From the NCBI GenBank assembly GCA_008508345.1, contig QNGE01000407.1, positions 186,001 to 250,000 of the forward strand: DNA of 64,000 bases, read 5' to 3'. The position numbers and the translations under genes are program-made. This DNA is from Paragonimus westermani. Taxonomy: Eukaryota; Platyhelminthes; Trematoda; Plagiorchiida; Troglotrematidae. Positions 1 through 13,789 of the stretch are shown piece by piece (positions within the stretch are counted from its first letter, which is position 1; every line of letters starts with the position of its first letter). The notes beneath the pieces are model-generated. The model saw only the letters and a program-made list of their open reading frames with translations, was not told the DNA's origin and did no database searches.

Positions 1-1538
1 CGCTATATTGCACAGTAACATTCACGTAAGTGTGAGCGATCTATTCCGGAATGCGGTGTTCCACACACATCGCAACAGTCTTCTATCCAAGTTTGCCGCA
101 CCTGCGGTGTAATCACCTATTGCATGTATCATAGCTGATTTCCTCCCGTACCCCTTGCAAGCAACTGCTAACCGAATATGGAAATTTAGTTGCTTCGGCA
201 CCTGCAGCGTTGACTTTCCTCGTATTTTGCTGTTACTCAGAACTCTACCTTGTCACTCTCAAGTAACACCGAACCTTATGCGAGAGGAACAGCCCTCGAA
301 GATGAAGCCTCAAAAGGGTTAGTTTGAAACGCCCAGTTCAGCCCAAATACCTCAGTCCTATTCGAGCTGCTTGGCAAACACTCAATAAGATATGGATCAT
401 TCTAACGGTTATCGTCACCGGATACCACAATATCCCTTGACGTTTGCGTTTCGATGTCCTTCGCCCCACTCGGAGGGATTTTTCATTAAATTACTGACAG
501 TAATCTCTCACATTTCTTCATTTCTAGGCCGAATGTTTCTCGGCAGTTGAAAATGTCACTCACACAGCGATTTCAAGCCAAACTCAAACGTCCCTGCCGG
601 CTTAATTTCACGCATGTAAAGAACACGAAAAACGAAGAGATGACCGGATAAAATCAGCAGCTTGAGCCGTTTGTATTTACGGAAAATAGATAATAGATCT
701 TAGGACCTTCAGTCACAGCACTAGCGATAAAAGTGGGGACAACACTACGTGTTGATTTGCTGGTGACAGTTGTAATACAGGCCACCTACACAGTCCAAAT
801 TCCATCTAGCACGTCTAAGTTACGAAGGGTAAGTATATTTCATATAAACGGCGTTTGGCGGTGGGATGAAAGAATGTCCATCCTGGTAGGCCTGACGAAA
901 ATTTGTGAAAATTGGCAGACACATGAGTACCTTCGTGATCACCTGGTAGAACTTTTAAGATGGATGTTATGAACAATTATGAGTGATCCACAATTAGACG
1001 AAGCTTGTCTATACTCAACGGTGAGTTCCCGCAAAACCCAACCAGACTAGATAGCGTGTTTGAAATGTCGACCAATCTCGTAAAGCAAACTACTTTAGGG
1101 CACTACAATTTACCTTCGGATAAGTGATGCAGTGAAAGTTGAACGGAAGATATGGAGGGCGGAAAGCGAAACATGGAGCTTAGTAGCCTGGAACTTCCTC
1201 GAATTCCACCTGGGAATGGTTTACTCTGAGTCGTAGCAGATGATTGCTTCCTGTTCACCTAGAATGCATGTTGAGAGATTAACAACGTATCTACTTAGCG
1301 GAGGTAGTGTATCTACGGCGGGCGATGAAGGTATCAGTGAGACATTATCGCCGTCATATTGTGAAATATTCAAGGAGGACGTCATCGTTGAACACTCCAG
1401 AACCCCCACGCCCGTTGTACCTGCATTGTTGGGTGGTAAAGAACAGGGAGGAGGCATTTGGAGGCAAATTGTGAGACAGGTTCTTCTTCCTGTGTTAGTA
1501 ACGTGGTGCCAGCGACACACAGAGACAGAGCAACCAGC
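1..1538. other. No recognised gene
   Basis: This is unique-looking sequence with short open frames only. I see nothing I can name. Confidence 0.5.
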
Positions 1539-1652
1539 GTGGCGTACACAAATGCACGCGGTTTAGGAAATAACTGGAGCAAACTGAAAGCACTTACGGG
1601 ATGGAGGGATATGACTGCCATCACGCAGACCCGTTTAGAACCGGAAGGCTAA
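1539..1652 (+). pseudogene. CR1-like LINE: start of endonuclease domain
   Basis: The frame reads VAYTNARGLGNNWSKLKAL followed by GWRDMTAITQTRLEPEG. This resembles the first motifs of CR1/jockey apurinic-type endonucleases, which run YTNARSL...KL..L......D...ITETWL.P. A stop follows at 1650. Only about 38 codons are recognisable; the flanking sequence is too decayed to read. Confidence 0.5.
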
Positions 1653-3137
1653 GTTGCGCACCTGGGCTCACAGGTTGTTATCTCTAACTTGTGAATTGAG
1701 TAGATCGCCAGGTTGGTGAAGCTCGTTTCTTCCTATAGCTTGGCAGAGCGAACGAGGCTAGTGAAAGGTCTAAAACACAATTTGCCGGTTTCAGTTCGAC
1801 TTCTGGAAGCACAGGGCATTATGGAACTTGTGGAGAGTGCATATAGAAGTCCCTTGAAGTATGCGACAGAAGAACGGTTAATTACGCTACTGCATGGCCA
1901 AATAAATCAAGTTTGCAAGACCCTCATCCTAGGTCACCTTGTTGCGTTTGAAGTGGAGTGGGCAGAGGATTACACTGCAAGCGGTTTCTTCGGGGAAGCT
2001 CTGTAAAGATTTCTTCGTGCCAAAGTATGTAGGGCAGTTCACACGATGGAGCGCTGGCGGAAGCCGGCCACAGCGTGCCTGGCAATCACCAGGAGCCCAA
2101 GTGGTGTAAGAACCCTCGAAGTTTGATCCCCTTCCCCAAAGCGATCTTAGGTTAACACAGCCAAAAAAGACTAGCAGTTTGACAGCCCTTGGTAGTTTCA
2201 CTATCTTCGTTGATTCATCTGCGGGACGCTGGGCTAAATGTACACACAGGTTGGAAGAGAAAAAATAAACATAAAATGTCTCACAGACGAGGTTGCTCCA
2301 CTACATAACGTCGGACGGCATGGTAAGAGAGGATGACAAGTGAAGTTTTAACTACCAAACGCACTGTATGGAGGGGATTCGAGTTCGCTGGTGAACCCGA
2401 ACGATAACTTGAACATAAGCGATGCAAATGCTGTCGTTATTGTTGGCGAGGTGCTTCAAGGGCCGGCTATGCATCTCTCATTTTTCTTGATTCACATTAG
2501 CCTACTGAGAAAATCTTGTTATCCGTGAAGATGAAGTGAAGTTGGTAGGTTGTCGAACAGAAACGTCCGTACAACAGGAATCGAAAAATATATACCTGAA
2601 TTTCACATTGAAACCACACACACAGTGTTGACAAGTGTAAACGGCTGCTTCGTGATGGAGTAGAAGAGACTGATAGGTATTGGGGAGAACAACGAATTCG
2701 GACGCAGAGTAGCTTAATGACGCGAAGGATCTGAGCATTAGAATGTCCTGAAACTTCAGTACATCAACCTAGTGTGCGGCGGCCGCCCGGAATTCATTTG
2801 AGCTACTCATCTGCCAGGGAAGACCATATCGTCAGGGAAATATCGTGTGACGAGCTATACGGCCTTACCGCATTCACAGATGATCGCCGCACCCAGTGGG
2901 TGATGACGAGGTGCTGCACGGGTCGTCGCAGGTTCAAGCTGTTCTGTGGAACTCAGGAGGCTGAAGTTTTTGGGTGAGCGAAGATATACGGGCTGACCCC
3001 ATTGAGACTTTTAAGCAGCTAGCTGAGTTGTCTGACACAGACAAGCATTTTCTTATCCACCATAGCACCTAATCGCACGGGGGATAGAACTTAAGTGTGT
3101 TCAAATTCTGGGGCGGGACAAATTCTGGAACCCAGTT

Positions 3138-3235
3138 GTGTTCACGTAGATTGAAAAGATGTGGAATGAGCTAACACCTGAAGTGGCATCAAGCAATGTG
3201 GTGATCCATTTCATGCGTGAACGCGACGAATGCTA
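3138..3235 (+). pseudogene. CR1-like LINE: C-terminal end of reverse transcriptase
   Basis: The frame reads IEKMWNELTPEVASSNVVIHF. This matches the signature near the end of CR1-type ORF2 (V..WN.LP.EVV.A.SV..FK..LD). It has the same orientation as the endonuclease piece at 1.54 kb but lies only 1.6 kb away, too close for a full ORF2, so the element is internally deleted. Confidence 0.45.
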
Positions 3236-5309
3236 GTTGGCAGTTGTCCCGGATTCAGCGTGACAGCCTCAACCAATCGGCTCTAAGACATGTGCGTACT
3301 TCCTCTACTGACACCTCTACGGTGTGTGTGTTCCTTACACTATCCGTTATGTTGCTGTTTTTGTTATCACACGGTGGATTTTTGCAAAAGTGACCCCTCA
3401 AGGGATGGGCAATCCTGGTTCTCGATGTGCTTGCCTCTGTTCCGTTCGACTTAATTGTCAATTTCTTATACTTCGTGATCATCAGCAAGGTGATCCTGCA
3501 TATGTGTAAATCCGGAAGCGGATCACGATCACCAGCACCGGCGCTGATCCTGCATACCAGTCGACAAAATTGCCACATCAATCGAAGGCGTTCTCAATCA
3601 CACATCTCTGCGTACCGACCCTTCCAGACAAGAATGAAGCTAAGCCCCGTATTCTATTGTTGAAGCGCGGTAGGATTTCCGGAACCTACGGACGTGAAAA
3701 GGTGAACAGTGGGACATGAAGCAAGTAAATTAAGACAAAGATAACACATCATGAACCACTTCAGCTCGGAACGAGTGTCTCAGTAAGTATGCTGGTCAAT
3801 CCGCCATAGAAAAGTGACCTGATGCTTAGTAGAAATAAAATATTTGTTGATGAACTTATCCTTCAATCGCGTATAAAGGTGAGAAGAGAGCTGGGCATTC
3901 CGTTTCACAAATATGTGGGGAATAATAGGTAAGTCCCAGTTGGTTCCCTTTGAATTATTTGTTGGAATGTGGAGGTGGTATTTTCGGGGATCGTCCATAC
4001 TTTTAAGGTACCATGATCAGCACCGGTGAAATCTAAAATCACCAACGCTTTCATTCACGTCCTGATGGCAGCTGAAATACATAGGCCTGAATCGAAAGCA
4101 ATGTCGGCAGTGAAAATGTCAGGAAGTAAGAAACCGTCAGAAACAACAAATAAGTTATAACAATCCCTATCCAAGCAGCTCTGATGTCAATGCATGTTTA
4201 ATAATAGTGGCCGGTAAAAATCCTGGGGAGTGCAGAGTGAGACAAAAACTAAATTAAATTAAATTAAGGTAAGCTAACCACGCCTCGCAAAGACAGAAAA
4301 ATCCGTTCTTGGGAACAACAACGATCAACGAAGTGCTGAACAGACTTACCACAGAATCCTGCAGGTAACAGTGGTAACTCTCAGATGTTCTAAATAAAAG
4401 TGTGATGTCCCCTATTATTTCTACAGAGAACCAAGGAAGAAGATATCTCCTCAAAAGCCCCTACTGTCCGGATGAAAGCGTATTGTTAGCTGCAGCTGGG
4501 AAAACCGACATCAGCCACGAAACACGTGGCAGTTATAGACTTTTCTGGACCATGGGTAAGTGAGTATCAGGACAACAGTAGTATATACGTTGCAGGCGGT
4601 TTACCTGTGCGGGGTGAACTGACAAAATGGCTGTATTTGGGAGCGAAGTAGCCCTGCTCACACGCAAACACTACCTATGAGAAGGTGAAGTAAACGAGTC
4701 ACTAGTGGGTGCAAGCGCACATATGATAAGTGGAAAATTGTTTGCGCCTTCCATCTGTGCAGTTGAAGAGGTGAACACGGCTTGTGCGAATATAAATTGA
4801 ACTGGGAATTTGACCAGGAAATGGTAGGGGTGTTGAGCGCGAGCACGTCTGATGGAGAATGCTGCTTTCGATGCATTTGGACTTTTCCGGAGTCACTCAG
4901 TTTGAGGTACAGCCTTATTCTAGCACTCCAGCCAATACAGCAGATGGAGGACAGAAAGCGTCTACCTTACCGAACTTGGCACACTGCAAGCCGGGAAAAG
5001 TTAAGGAAAGCATGTGACACACATCCTCCTTGAGGAAGTTTGGTCAAGCTACACTTCCTATCGGTCAACATCACTGTGGAGGTCAATCGTCAGACAAGTT
5101 CCAGTGGTAGTTCAAAATGAGAGGCAGACCAGCGCAAATGAACAGGACACTGTGGTTGAATCGGAAACTTCACGGTCTCACCCTCGAAGGCATGAGATGG
5201 AAATCTGGAACCGGTGACAGTGCTGTTGGATGACTTCGCCCTTATGCTGCAGATAGGAAAGACGGGATGTCCTCCGTAGTGGGCCGACAGAATCAAGCGG
5301 CCAGATAAG
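3236..5309. other. No recognised gene
   Basis: Only short open frames and the AAATT microrepeat occur here. Possibly old LINE debris beyond recognition. Confidence 0.45.
4251..4266. repeat. AAATT pentamer microrepeat
   Basis: Three consecutive aaatt units occur here. It is too short to be informative beyond its presence. Confidence 0.7.
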
Positions 5310-5815
5310 ATGAAGTATGAAGTTAGAATGAGTCTGGAAGTGAACTGTGCACATAAACCGTCCTGGTATCTGAACTTTAGTACGGACAGTGTGGAGGTCC
5401 AGAGCCAAGGCAACAGCTGGCAGAGGATGGGCCAATTAGCCCGAGTGGTCCCTTTAAATTTGATGAATCAAAATCTACATTTAAAGCGGTCTATGCAAAT
5501 TCAAGAGATACTACAGACCTATCAACTGCAACTCTCGTGGGGAAACTTGTAGTGTTAACCAGTGACTTCGCTGAGATGCAGCCATCATATGGATGGGGAC
5601 TGAGAGTTGGAGCAAGTATTTCGTTCGATAGAAGCCTCGTAGTTAGACGCCAGATGTGTGTGACAGTAGAAGTACCTTCTGTCCAAATGAAGGTCTCCAG
5701 TGTGGTCCGTCAAGTTTCACTTCTTGGGTCAGTACCCCTGATAGTTATCAGTAACCTGGTAAAAGACTCCAATCCTATCACTGTGCATGTTCGAAGAGGA
5801 TGTGAAACTGCTTAA
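5310..5815 (+). pseudogene. Degenerate LINE reverse transcriptase fragment (possible)
   Basis: Two overlapping open frames end in VVRQVSLLGSVPLIVISNLVKD. This resembles the GVPQGSVLGPLLFLIFINDL block of non-LTR reverse transcriptases with many substitutions. The catalytic YADD/FADD motif that should follow is not preserved. The assignment rests on one block, so confidence is limited. Confidence 0.35.
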
Positions 5816-6470
5816 GAACTAAAACTAGGCGACAATCCAGGAAAACCCGCACAATAGAGTCTAATGGATGATGAGCTAGAAATCATCAGCAAACATGGGA
5901 ATAAATGTACATTTAATCTTAGAGGGTCCGGTTGGCTTTTTACGCTTCCCAGTAAGTGACGATATAGGCAATTGAAAGCACAATTTTTCCATACTTCGGA
6001 CGCCGCCAGCTTTACGGCCTCATGAAAGCGTATTAAGAAATTGGGAGTATGGTGGTTGGAATCCCTAACGGAACACTGTATTTTATTGTGATTTCACCTT
6101 ATGAACAATTACTTTCTACATATATAACAGCATAACTATTTCGCTAGGTAGCGTGCTGCTTTTTAAATACGGCCTTGAAGCTAGTTCTGGGTTTGACCAG
6201 AGTGCCTTTTCAGTTAACATTGTGTATTCTGAACTACCACCGCTGAAGTTGTGACCAGTATATTTCCTACGTGAATTTCTGGAATCTGAAGAGTCTGACC
6301 ATTCACTCTAATTCACGAGGAGTCGAATGTTACCAGAAGCGCTTTGAAAATTGGCACATTACCCAGGAAGATATGAGTCAGGAAGAAACCGCCGCATTTC
6401 TTCAAGGTCACTGGCAATTATGTACACACTTTAAATAAAAATATGGCGTTTCCATGTTCACTTTTCTCGA

Positions 6471-7080
6471 TTGCGCACGATTGCTCGAAGTATCCGCTAC
6501 TCAGGCATGCTCAGCCAGTCAAATAAAGCTGCGAAAGAAGTGAAGTTCCAAATTGTGATCAGAAAAGAAATTGAATTAGTCCGTGAGTCTATTCTTCCAT
6601 TTCAACCTAAAGCAGCGGCGTGTAACTCCGTAGATAAACTGCGGATTTGGCTGAGTGATCGAGTAATTGCAGAATCAACACCCCCAGTTCTCGACGGAAA
6701 GCGTTAGTGCTAAAAAATAAGCACTTCCGGCTTATCAGAGCTCTCTGCGAACAATTGCAAAATGTAAAGGTCGTGGTGACTGGAGAACTAGCTTTTATAC
6801 AACGTCAAGGACGCCGAAAAGCAACCATTCCGAAAAAGTGGAAGTTTGAAAGAGTAATCCGTCATAGGAATGCGACAGTTGGAACACACCCGTATCCTTC
6901 AACTTCCAACAAAAACCGGGACAACCGTAATTCATGTAGTCATAAACATTCGTGACATCCATGTCCACCTCACAGTTCCAGGTGTCGTAAGTGTGAAAAT
7001 ATAGGTCACACTCACGTCATTCGTCGTAGTTTGGAGAAGTGTCCGGTCCAGGGTTCTATGGTAGCGCAATATCTGTCATC
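6471..7080 (+). pseudogene. Ty3/gypsy-like gag fragment (possible)
   Basis: Successive frames on the plus strand contain AACNSVDKLRIWLSDRVIAES, similar to the A..CNFG....LRDRLVCGI block of Ty3/gypsy Gag. Further on is a zinc-knuckle-like CRKCENIGH whose last cysteine is lost. Stops and frameshifts separate the pieces. It ends about 100 bases before the left arm of the 640 bp inverted repeat. Confidence 0.33.
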
Positions 7081-7186
7081 TGATTTTCAGCTAATCGCTC
7101 TTGTTATCATTTCCGCAAAACATATAACACAATCGTTAAATGCTAACAGTGTTCTCAAACGATTCTTCATCGTTAACAATGGTTAT

Positions 7187-7828
7187 TAAGATAGCTGCTT
7201 GCGTGAGTGTTTGATGATTGTTATGTGTTGATAGAATGTTGGTAGCCACGTTCTCTGCTCTATTTATTCTCCTCTCATTGAATCGTCTCCTTACGTTGGA
7301 ATTATTTGTATCGACTACGAGCCTTTCTTACAATCTGACAAAACCACTTGAGCTACGCGCATTAAAAACCACTTCTCTCGTGAATGTTCATCTTTGTGCG
7401 TATTATTAAATCTTGGTACCGTTTACTCATAGGAACTCGGTTCCGCGTAGTTTCTTCTTCCTTACTTTCCCTTGCCGGACCTATGTTTATATGTACCCTG
7501 GTTTCATTTTCACTTGACCGCCTCGCCATCAAGCGACTGTTGCATGTGATTATATTTACGCCAACCGTTAGTCCCGGAACCTTTTTCCTAGGTGGATTCA
7601 ACATCTGGGTTTGTTGTTGTCGTCTTCTACTGTTCGGTTCATCATATTGTTTTTGAACATTAGCACCTTATTAATAAGAAACTCGCCAACACGACCGTCT
7701 TCCTTTTTGGATCCGAATCGGTTGCTCGACGGGCTCAGAATTTATAGACGCTCGTTACTTACAGACGTGACTGTCGCGGATCCAACATATCGATCGACGT
7801 TGCAAGAAGACTAAGCGTTGCTCGAACG
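7187..7828 (+). repeat. Inverted repeat IR1, left arm (about 640 bp)
   Basis: This segment is repeated in reverse complement at 9693-10333. The central 430 bases give identical translations in both copies, and only a handful of mismatches occur, mostly at the outer end. The arm contains open frames in several phases that do not resemble known proteins, so it is probably non-coding. Outer flanks show TTA at 7183-7185 and again at 10334-10336, a possible target-site duplication. Confidence 0.93.
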
Positions 7829-9692
7829 ATCACTAAACACTCGGGACTAACACTCAGTGATGCAGTAAATTCAGTTATCACAATTAATGCATGCTGCATA
7901 TTGTCTACATTGTTAGGTGGCAGTGTATTTACTGTCCCTCCTGCTCCAGTTTCAGTGAGTAACGCCGCTTCGAACGTTAACTTAAACCGCATGGGTGTCC
8001 CATTCGGTATTTCTTCGACCAGTGATTGAGTATCAAGCACACAAAACAGCGATCAAGCTTAACGACAGCTTCATGTCTACTGTCATCATCCACTCCGGTA
8101 AAATCCTGTCAATAGTCAACGCAGCGGGCTGCTTCATGAACGTCACGCTGCAATTCGATTCTGAGAAGAGCGGCCAAGCACATTGGCATTTACGGCATAA
8201 TCCCAGTGCTCGCCAGCTCCAGGCTGCCCTGTGGCAATCGTATTGTTTGGTTGAGACCAGCCGCCCAAAAATCCAAGAACCAAACAAAGAAACCTGACGT
8301 TGACCGTATCCACATTCTCATCCATTAACTCAGTTTAGTCAACGCTGAAAAATTCGTGCGTATAACAAAACTGGTTTTGCGGCCACCTTAGACTACTTAA
8401 GTGGCACTGACGTGGACAGCCTTCGAACGATGTCTTCCAATGTGCAACATGAAGTAAGACCTGACTGATGGTTCGGCTGCCGTGGAGAAATGGAAAGCTC
8501 ATTTTGCTGCTAAATATACAATGGACCGCTGAGCATTGTGTATAAGAGCGTGTCGCAGTCCTTGGCCTGATGAACTGACGCGCAACAACATATTGGTCGG
8601 TCAAAACGACTGCAAAGAATGGCAACGGCCTGGGAGCAACGAATCACTGGTTCCAGTATAGTACACCACATTACTGCATTCAGTCTCCTTGCTTCACAAT
8701 GACGAACCAGATAAGGAAACCGGCCATGATGGGCACCGGCTTCTTGGCCTACGCCCGACACAACTTTCGACAAATCCGCGGTAGTGCATAGGGTAATCAG
8801 CAAGCTGGAGTACTGTTCAGTAATACGGTTCGCAGGTTGAGTGGGGCCAATTATCAATTGAAGTGATGAAGCTAGGGCCGGTCGTACTGTTGGTTGCCAT
8901 AAGGTGGCACATTCCGATTGGTCATTCAATACATTTTATATTCTCGTCATACCACATGTTGATTGTTTTCATTTCGTTTACCAGTCCCACTATAAGTCCC
9001 GACTGATGTGAGCTTAGGTCGACCAATTTCCGGTCACGTCAATCGGTAGGTGATCTCGCGGAAATGTGTTCACCCAGAGGCTTGTCGTTCTGGGATATGT
9101 GTAAATACGTAATAGTAACCGGCATTAAACTTAAGTCAAACCCAGAGTTAACTTCTAGGCCGTATTAACAACGCAGTACATCAGCAAACAAAAGCATAAT
9201 GTAATCACTATTAGTACGACTTAATTATTCTCGCGAAAAAACATTAAAGGCACGTGCTGTTCCATCATGAATTACAATCACTACACCTGCCACAGTTAAA
9301 ACGAAATTCCGGGTAGTGCTGAGGTTACTTCTCCATCCCACACTCGTGAGTTCTTGTCCGCACCAGCCCGGTTGCAGATACCTGATTAGCAACTGAATAA
9401 AAGCGTGAAACATACTGAGATACGAAATATCCAGCCTCAGAAGATTCGACAAACAGTTGAAAATTGAAATTAGAAATCTGCATGCACTTAAGGTCAAAGC
9501 GATGAGCGAGAATTAACAACAAAAATGACCATGTAGAGAGGACTGGTTTTGCACCTGCGGTTAGAAGTTCACATTCGCAAAGAATATCGAAAGCTTGCAC
9601 AGTGAAATACTTAACATATACATTAGCGGACTTCAAGTCAACAGAAGGTTTCGGTCTTTCTACGCAGTGTTGAATCGGAACGTCTAGTGGTT
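7829..9692. other. IR1 interior, 1.86 kb without recognised gene
   Basis: The region between the arms holds open frames up to about 139 codons (8510-8929, minus strand) but none resembles a transposase, reverse transcriptase or host protein. If the whole is a transposable element, it is a non-autonomous one. Confidence 0.5.
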
Positions 9693-10333
9693 GTTCGAGC
9701 AACGCTTAGTCTTCTTGCAACGTCGATCGATATGTTGGATCCGCGACAGTCACGTCTGTAAGTAACGAGCGTCTATAAATTCTGAGCCCGTCGAGCAACC
9801 GATTCGGATCCAAAAAGGAAGACGGTCGTGTTGGCGAGTTTCTTATTAATAAGGTGCTAATGTTCAAAAACAATATGATGAACCGAACAGTAGAAGACGA
9901 CAACAACAAACCCAGATGTTGAATCCACCTAGGAAAAAGGTTCCGGGACTAACGGTTGGCGTAAATATAATCACATGCAACAGTCGCTTGATGGCGAGGC
10001 GGTCAAGTGAAAATGAAACCAGGGTACATATAAACATAGGTCCGGCAAGGGAAAGTAAGGAAGAAGAAACTACGCGGAACCGAGTTCCTATGAGTAAACG
10101 GTACCAAGATTTAATAATACGCACAAAGATGAACATTCACGAGAGAAGTGGTTTTTAATGCGCGTAGCTCAAGTGGTTTTGTCAGATTGTAAGAAAGGCT
10201 CGTAGTCGATACAAATAATTCCAACGTAAGGAGACGATTCAATGAGAGGAGAATAAATAGAGCAGAGAACGTGGCTACCAACATTCTATAAACACATAAC
10301 AAACATCAAACACTCACGCAAGTAGCTGCTTTA
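9693..10333 (-). repeat. Inverted repeat IR1, right arm
   Basis: This is the reverse complement of 7187-7828 at about 99 percent identity. It encloses 1.86 kb of unrelated sequence with the left arm. The third, much more diverged relative at about 32.26-32.69 kb lies in the same orientation as this arm. Confidence 0.93.
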
Positions 10334-13300
10334 TTACGTGGTTCTAGGACACAATGAGGGAGGATCTTGGTCCAATATAAACACATCTTTTTAGTTAACG
10401 GATACCGTACTACGTCTAACGAGGGCACATCATGTGAAAATGTCACTGTCAGACGCAGTCCCTTCAGGATGGTCCTATAAACCATTAATGTTTCTGTTAA
10501 AATGGAGGCTAGCGTTTTATGGCATTTTATACACAACTTAAGTACAAATGAGTGCCATACAGATATCCGAGCATGGCCGTACGACCCATACATTAATTGC
10601 CTAATTTTGTGTTTGCACAACAACGATGCCAAAAATAAGCTGAGCCTACTTACTACTCAGGCTATGTGATCCTTGTTGCAATTGTAATGGCTTCATTCGG
10701 ATCGTGCTTTCCATCGTTAAAGTGCTTCTCAAACCATAGGATTGGTGGCAACAAAGACACTCCATCTGTACTCAACCTTTTAAGCTGGTGGTAACTATGA
10801 CCGGTGCAAGTGGAAGTCATGTGAACCTACGGAAAGTCTTACCAGGTGAAATTTCTTTACCAGAGAAATTGCAGCTAACCACGGAGGGTAGGATTACCGC
10901 CAAATTAGATCGACTTTGAGGTGCGGATACCCGATCACCATCAACCAGGAATCCGGCCGGCAATATACCGAAATTAGCATTGCGGCATCTGACACAGATA
11001 CGTGACCCACTGATATTGCCTCCAGTTCGGCTGCTATCGACCGTTTTGCAAGAAAAACCAACCGGTGCGGTAAATTTCACGTCCGCACCGGGTTTGGTTT
11101 AAGCAGGCTACATGTTTTAGCACCACTCGGCAAAGTGACCGCCGATGGAAGTTCCTTTATAAGGGCACACGAAGGTCCTACAATTTCCGTGGTGGAGCCT
11201 GATAAATGCCACTGCTTGCCCCGGGTCTGTGCTACATAGGAGCTGTTCGAATACCGCCGCAGGCTACTCACTCTCTGATAGTCAAACGCAGCTCAGCAAG
11301 ACCGTCGAACCGACTTGCTTACGATAACGGACTACGAGTCATAGGATGACTAAACAAACCATCAATGTTTCCTGACAGTTCCGACTCTGTCGTACTCCAA
11401 AGCAATTGAATTTTATAGACTTACTACTGGTACTAGGTCACAAAGCTAATGGTTATACAGCTGCACACCACGCGGTATCAGAACGTCCATTGTGACACCG
11501 CAGATTTCGCTGTCTCCTTTAAGAGCAATCTCTCGGACGCTGAGCCTCGAAACAGTCGTGTTTGTTGCAGGAGTTAGCATACTTCACCAGATAGAGAAAA
11601 TTATTCCTCATGCGAAAGACTTGGCGCTTATATAAATTAGCGTCTGCAGTCAATTACCTTGAAGCACTGTTGATTTCATCCAGAATAAGTGGAAATTACG
11701 TTCGGATCATTGCAAGTTAAACTGAGGGTACGATGGCAAAGGTCCGCCGAAAGGCTCGAGCCGCCAAAACTCCACACCCGGCCCAGCGACTGCATCGCCT
11801 GGCTACCTACCTACGATTAGTGACCTGCAAAATCTCGTTCTCAACTGCTTCAATACCTACACCCCGTTGTTCAAACCATGTGCTGGCTACATCAAATATT
11901 GCCGAACATTTTTCACGAGGTTACACTTAACATACTGTGATTTGGTACTACGTACGCTCGTTTGCACTCCCCTCCTTCTGCCCATAATATACCGCCTCAC
12001 TGAATTGCTTATGCTGCTGTACTACTTACTGACAAAGATGTTGGTAGTGAACCGCGAATTCTTCAGTCATTGTTAGTAAAGTATTATCTCTCCAAATACT
12101 CCGTTTTCATAAGGGGAACCTGAGGCAGGAATTAGAATTACCGGTAGCTACGCTTCTGGTTTACATCTGTTTGGTTTTTACTAGTATATCCATGCGACAA
12201 TGTAGAAATTATTCGTCATATTGGTGGCTGACGGTACCGTTTTTCTTTTTGGACGTCAGCTGTGTTACAAGGCGATTTTTGACGATCAAATTTCATACTT
12301 TCCTGCGGTTTCAAGAGTGCGTGCGGTGAAACCTGGACTATGTCGGTGTTTTTTACGTACGTTTAAGATCAATCAGCAAAGTGGGTTACTCCACAGAGGT
12401 ATACAGAATTATCTTGCAGATATCAGATTTGATAAATTGGATGATGGTGACCGTGTGATAAGCGGCTTCAGTCATCGGAGTTGACGCCATCAGCCCATGC
12501 AGACCGACGGCCATTTTCTACGCTGAAGAAAGTCGGAGGCAGTGTATATATCTTTGCACACAAGCTGCAAATAACTAATTCGTATCGAACTTTTCACGTG
12601 TTTGTTCTCAGTTACGTTGTTGATGAGATTGTGTGTTCGGGCATAGAGTACTGTTTGTTTCACTCTCAAGGTCAGAACAGTGGATGGAGCAGTTTGTGTT
12701 TAAACATAAAGCGCTCTTTGATGTTGCTTATTTAGTGGGTGGTTTGCCAGAGTTCAACCGTATATCACGCTGCAATGGTTCCACCATCAACTTTTCATTT
12801 ACGTTACATCAACTAGATTTTGCACGTGAGAACTTTCTCGTTCAGTACCCCGTAAGAATCCACAAATTGACCACCGATGGGTTAACCGTGATAATAATCT
12901 CACTCCAAATCGCTACCTAAAGGGCCGTTTGAGGTTTCCTCCTTGGCATCATAAAGGAATAAACACTCAAAAAACGCAAATGCATACCCAGCATATAGAA
13001 AACACACCTCCTCCCATCTCCAACTTTCAGGCGTTTACCTAATAGTAGTAATCTCTCGCGTGACGCATCCTTCCATTTAGGGCCATACCAGAGTCTTCTG
13101 AAGTTGTTCACCCTTGGTTCAGTACCCTTTCCGATAAGGATAGCCCATATACGTTGAATCCTTTGTTAAACGCAACCCGCGATCTCTTTGTTGGCAACGT
13201 GCATGTAGGCCTAACCACCTTCCTCGGCCTTACCTTTTTGGTGGGATATAACTTTCGACCCCCACCCCTAATAACTCCGGCCACGTAATTTCCCTACCCC

Positions 13301-13789
13301 CACCATAACTTACTGGCACTTTCCCAGAACTTTTCGTCACGGACTTAAACGCAGGTGAAGCTTAATCATTTTTTGATGAGCTTATTAAAAAGACATCTGA
13401 TAAAGTGACGTCACCAGTGTCCTTGAATCACGAAGACCCTTCTGTTTTAGACGTTTTCAAAGGTTTACAAATGATGCCGAGTAGGAAAAATGCACTGGTT
13501 TTTGCTTATTTATGCACGCATACCAATCAATAAGATGCGTATTTTTAGATCTTCTATCTTTCTATATAAACCTTATATTATTCTGATCACTGAGGGGGCG
13601 ATATTCTGCAACCGTGCTTGACGAGGCATATCTTTGTACGATAGACAACTTCTTGTGACTGTTAGTGTCAACTATATTCTGTGAAGTACTCTTAGAATGC
13701 GTTCAAATACTACCTAGCGTCATTCATGACGACATGACGAGCCTTAATAATGGACATAACTATGTATCAACCTTACCTTTACATTCCAA
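10334..13789. other. No recognised gene
   Basis: Open frames here (for example 12221-12484, 12481-12735 and 12633-12920 on the plus strand) stay under 100 codons and show no family motif. The 3 prime part may include decayed upstream sequence of the LINE at 13.8 kb. Confidence 0.45.

Noticed and set aside
7218..7814. Possible small membrane proteins encoded in the IR1 arms
   Set aside because: The hydrophobic frames overlap in several phases and both strands, and the diverged third copy at 32.3 kb does not keep them open.
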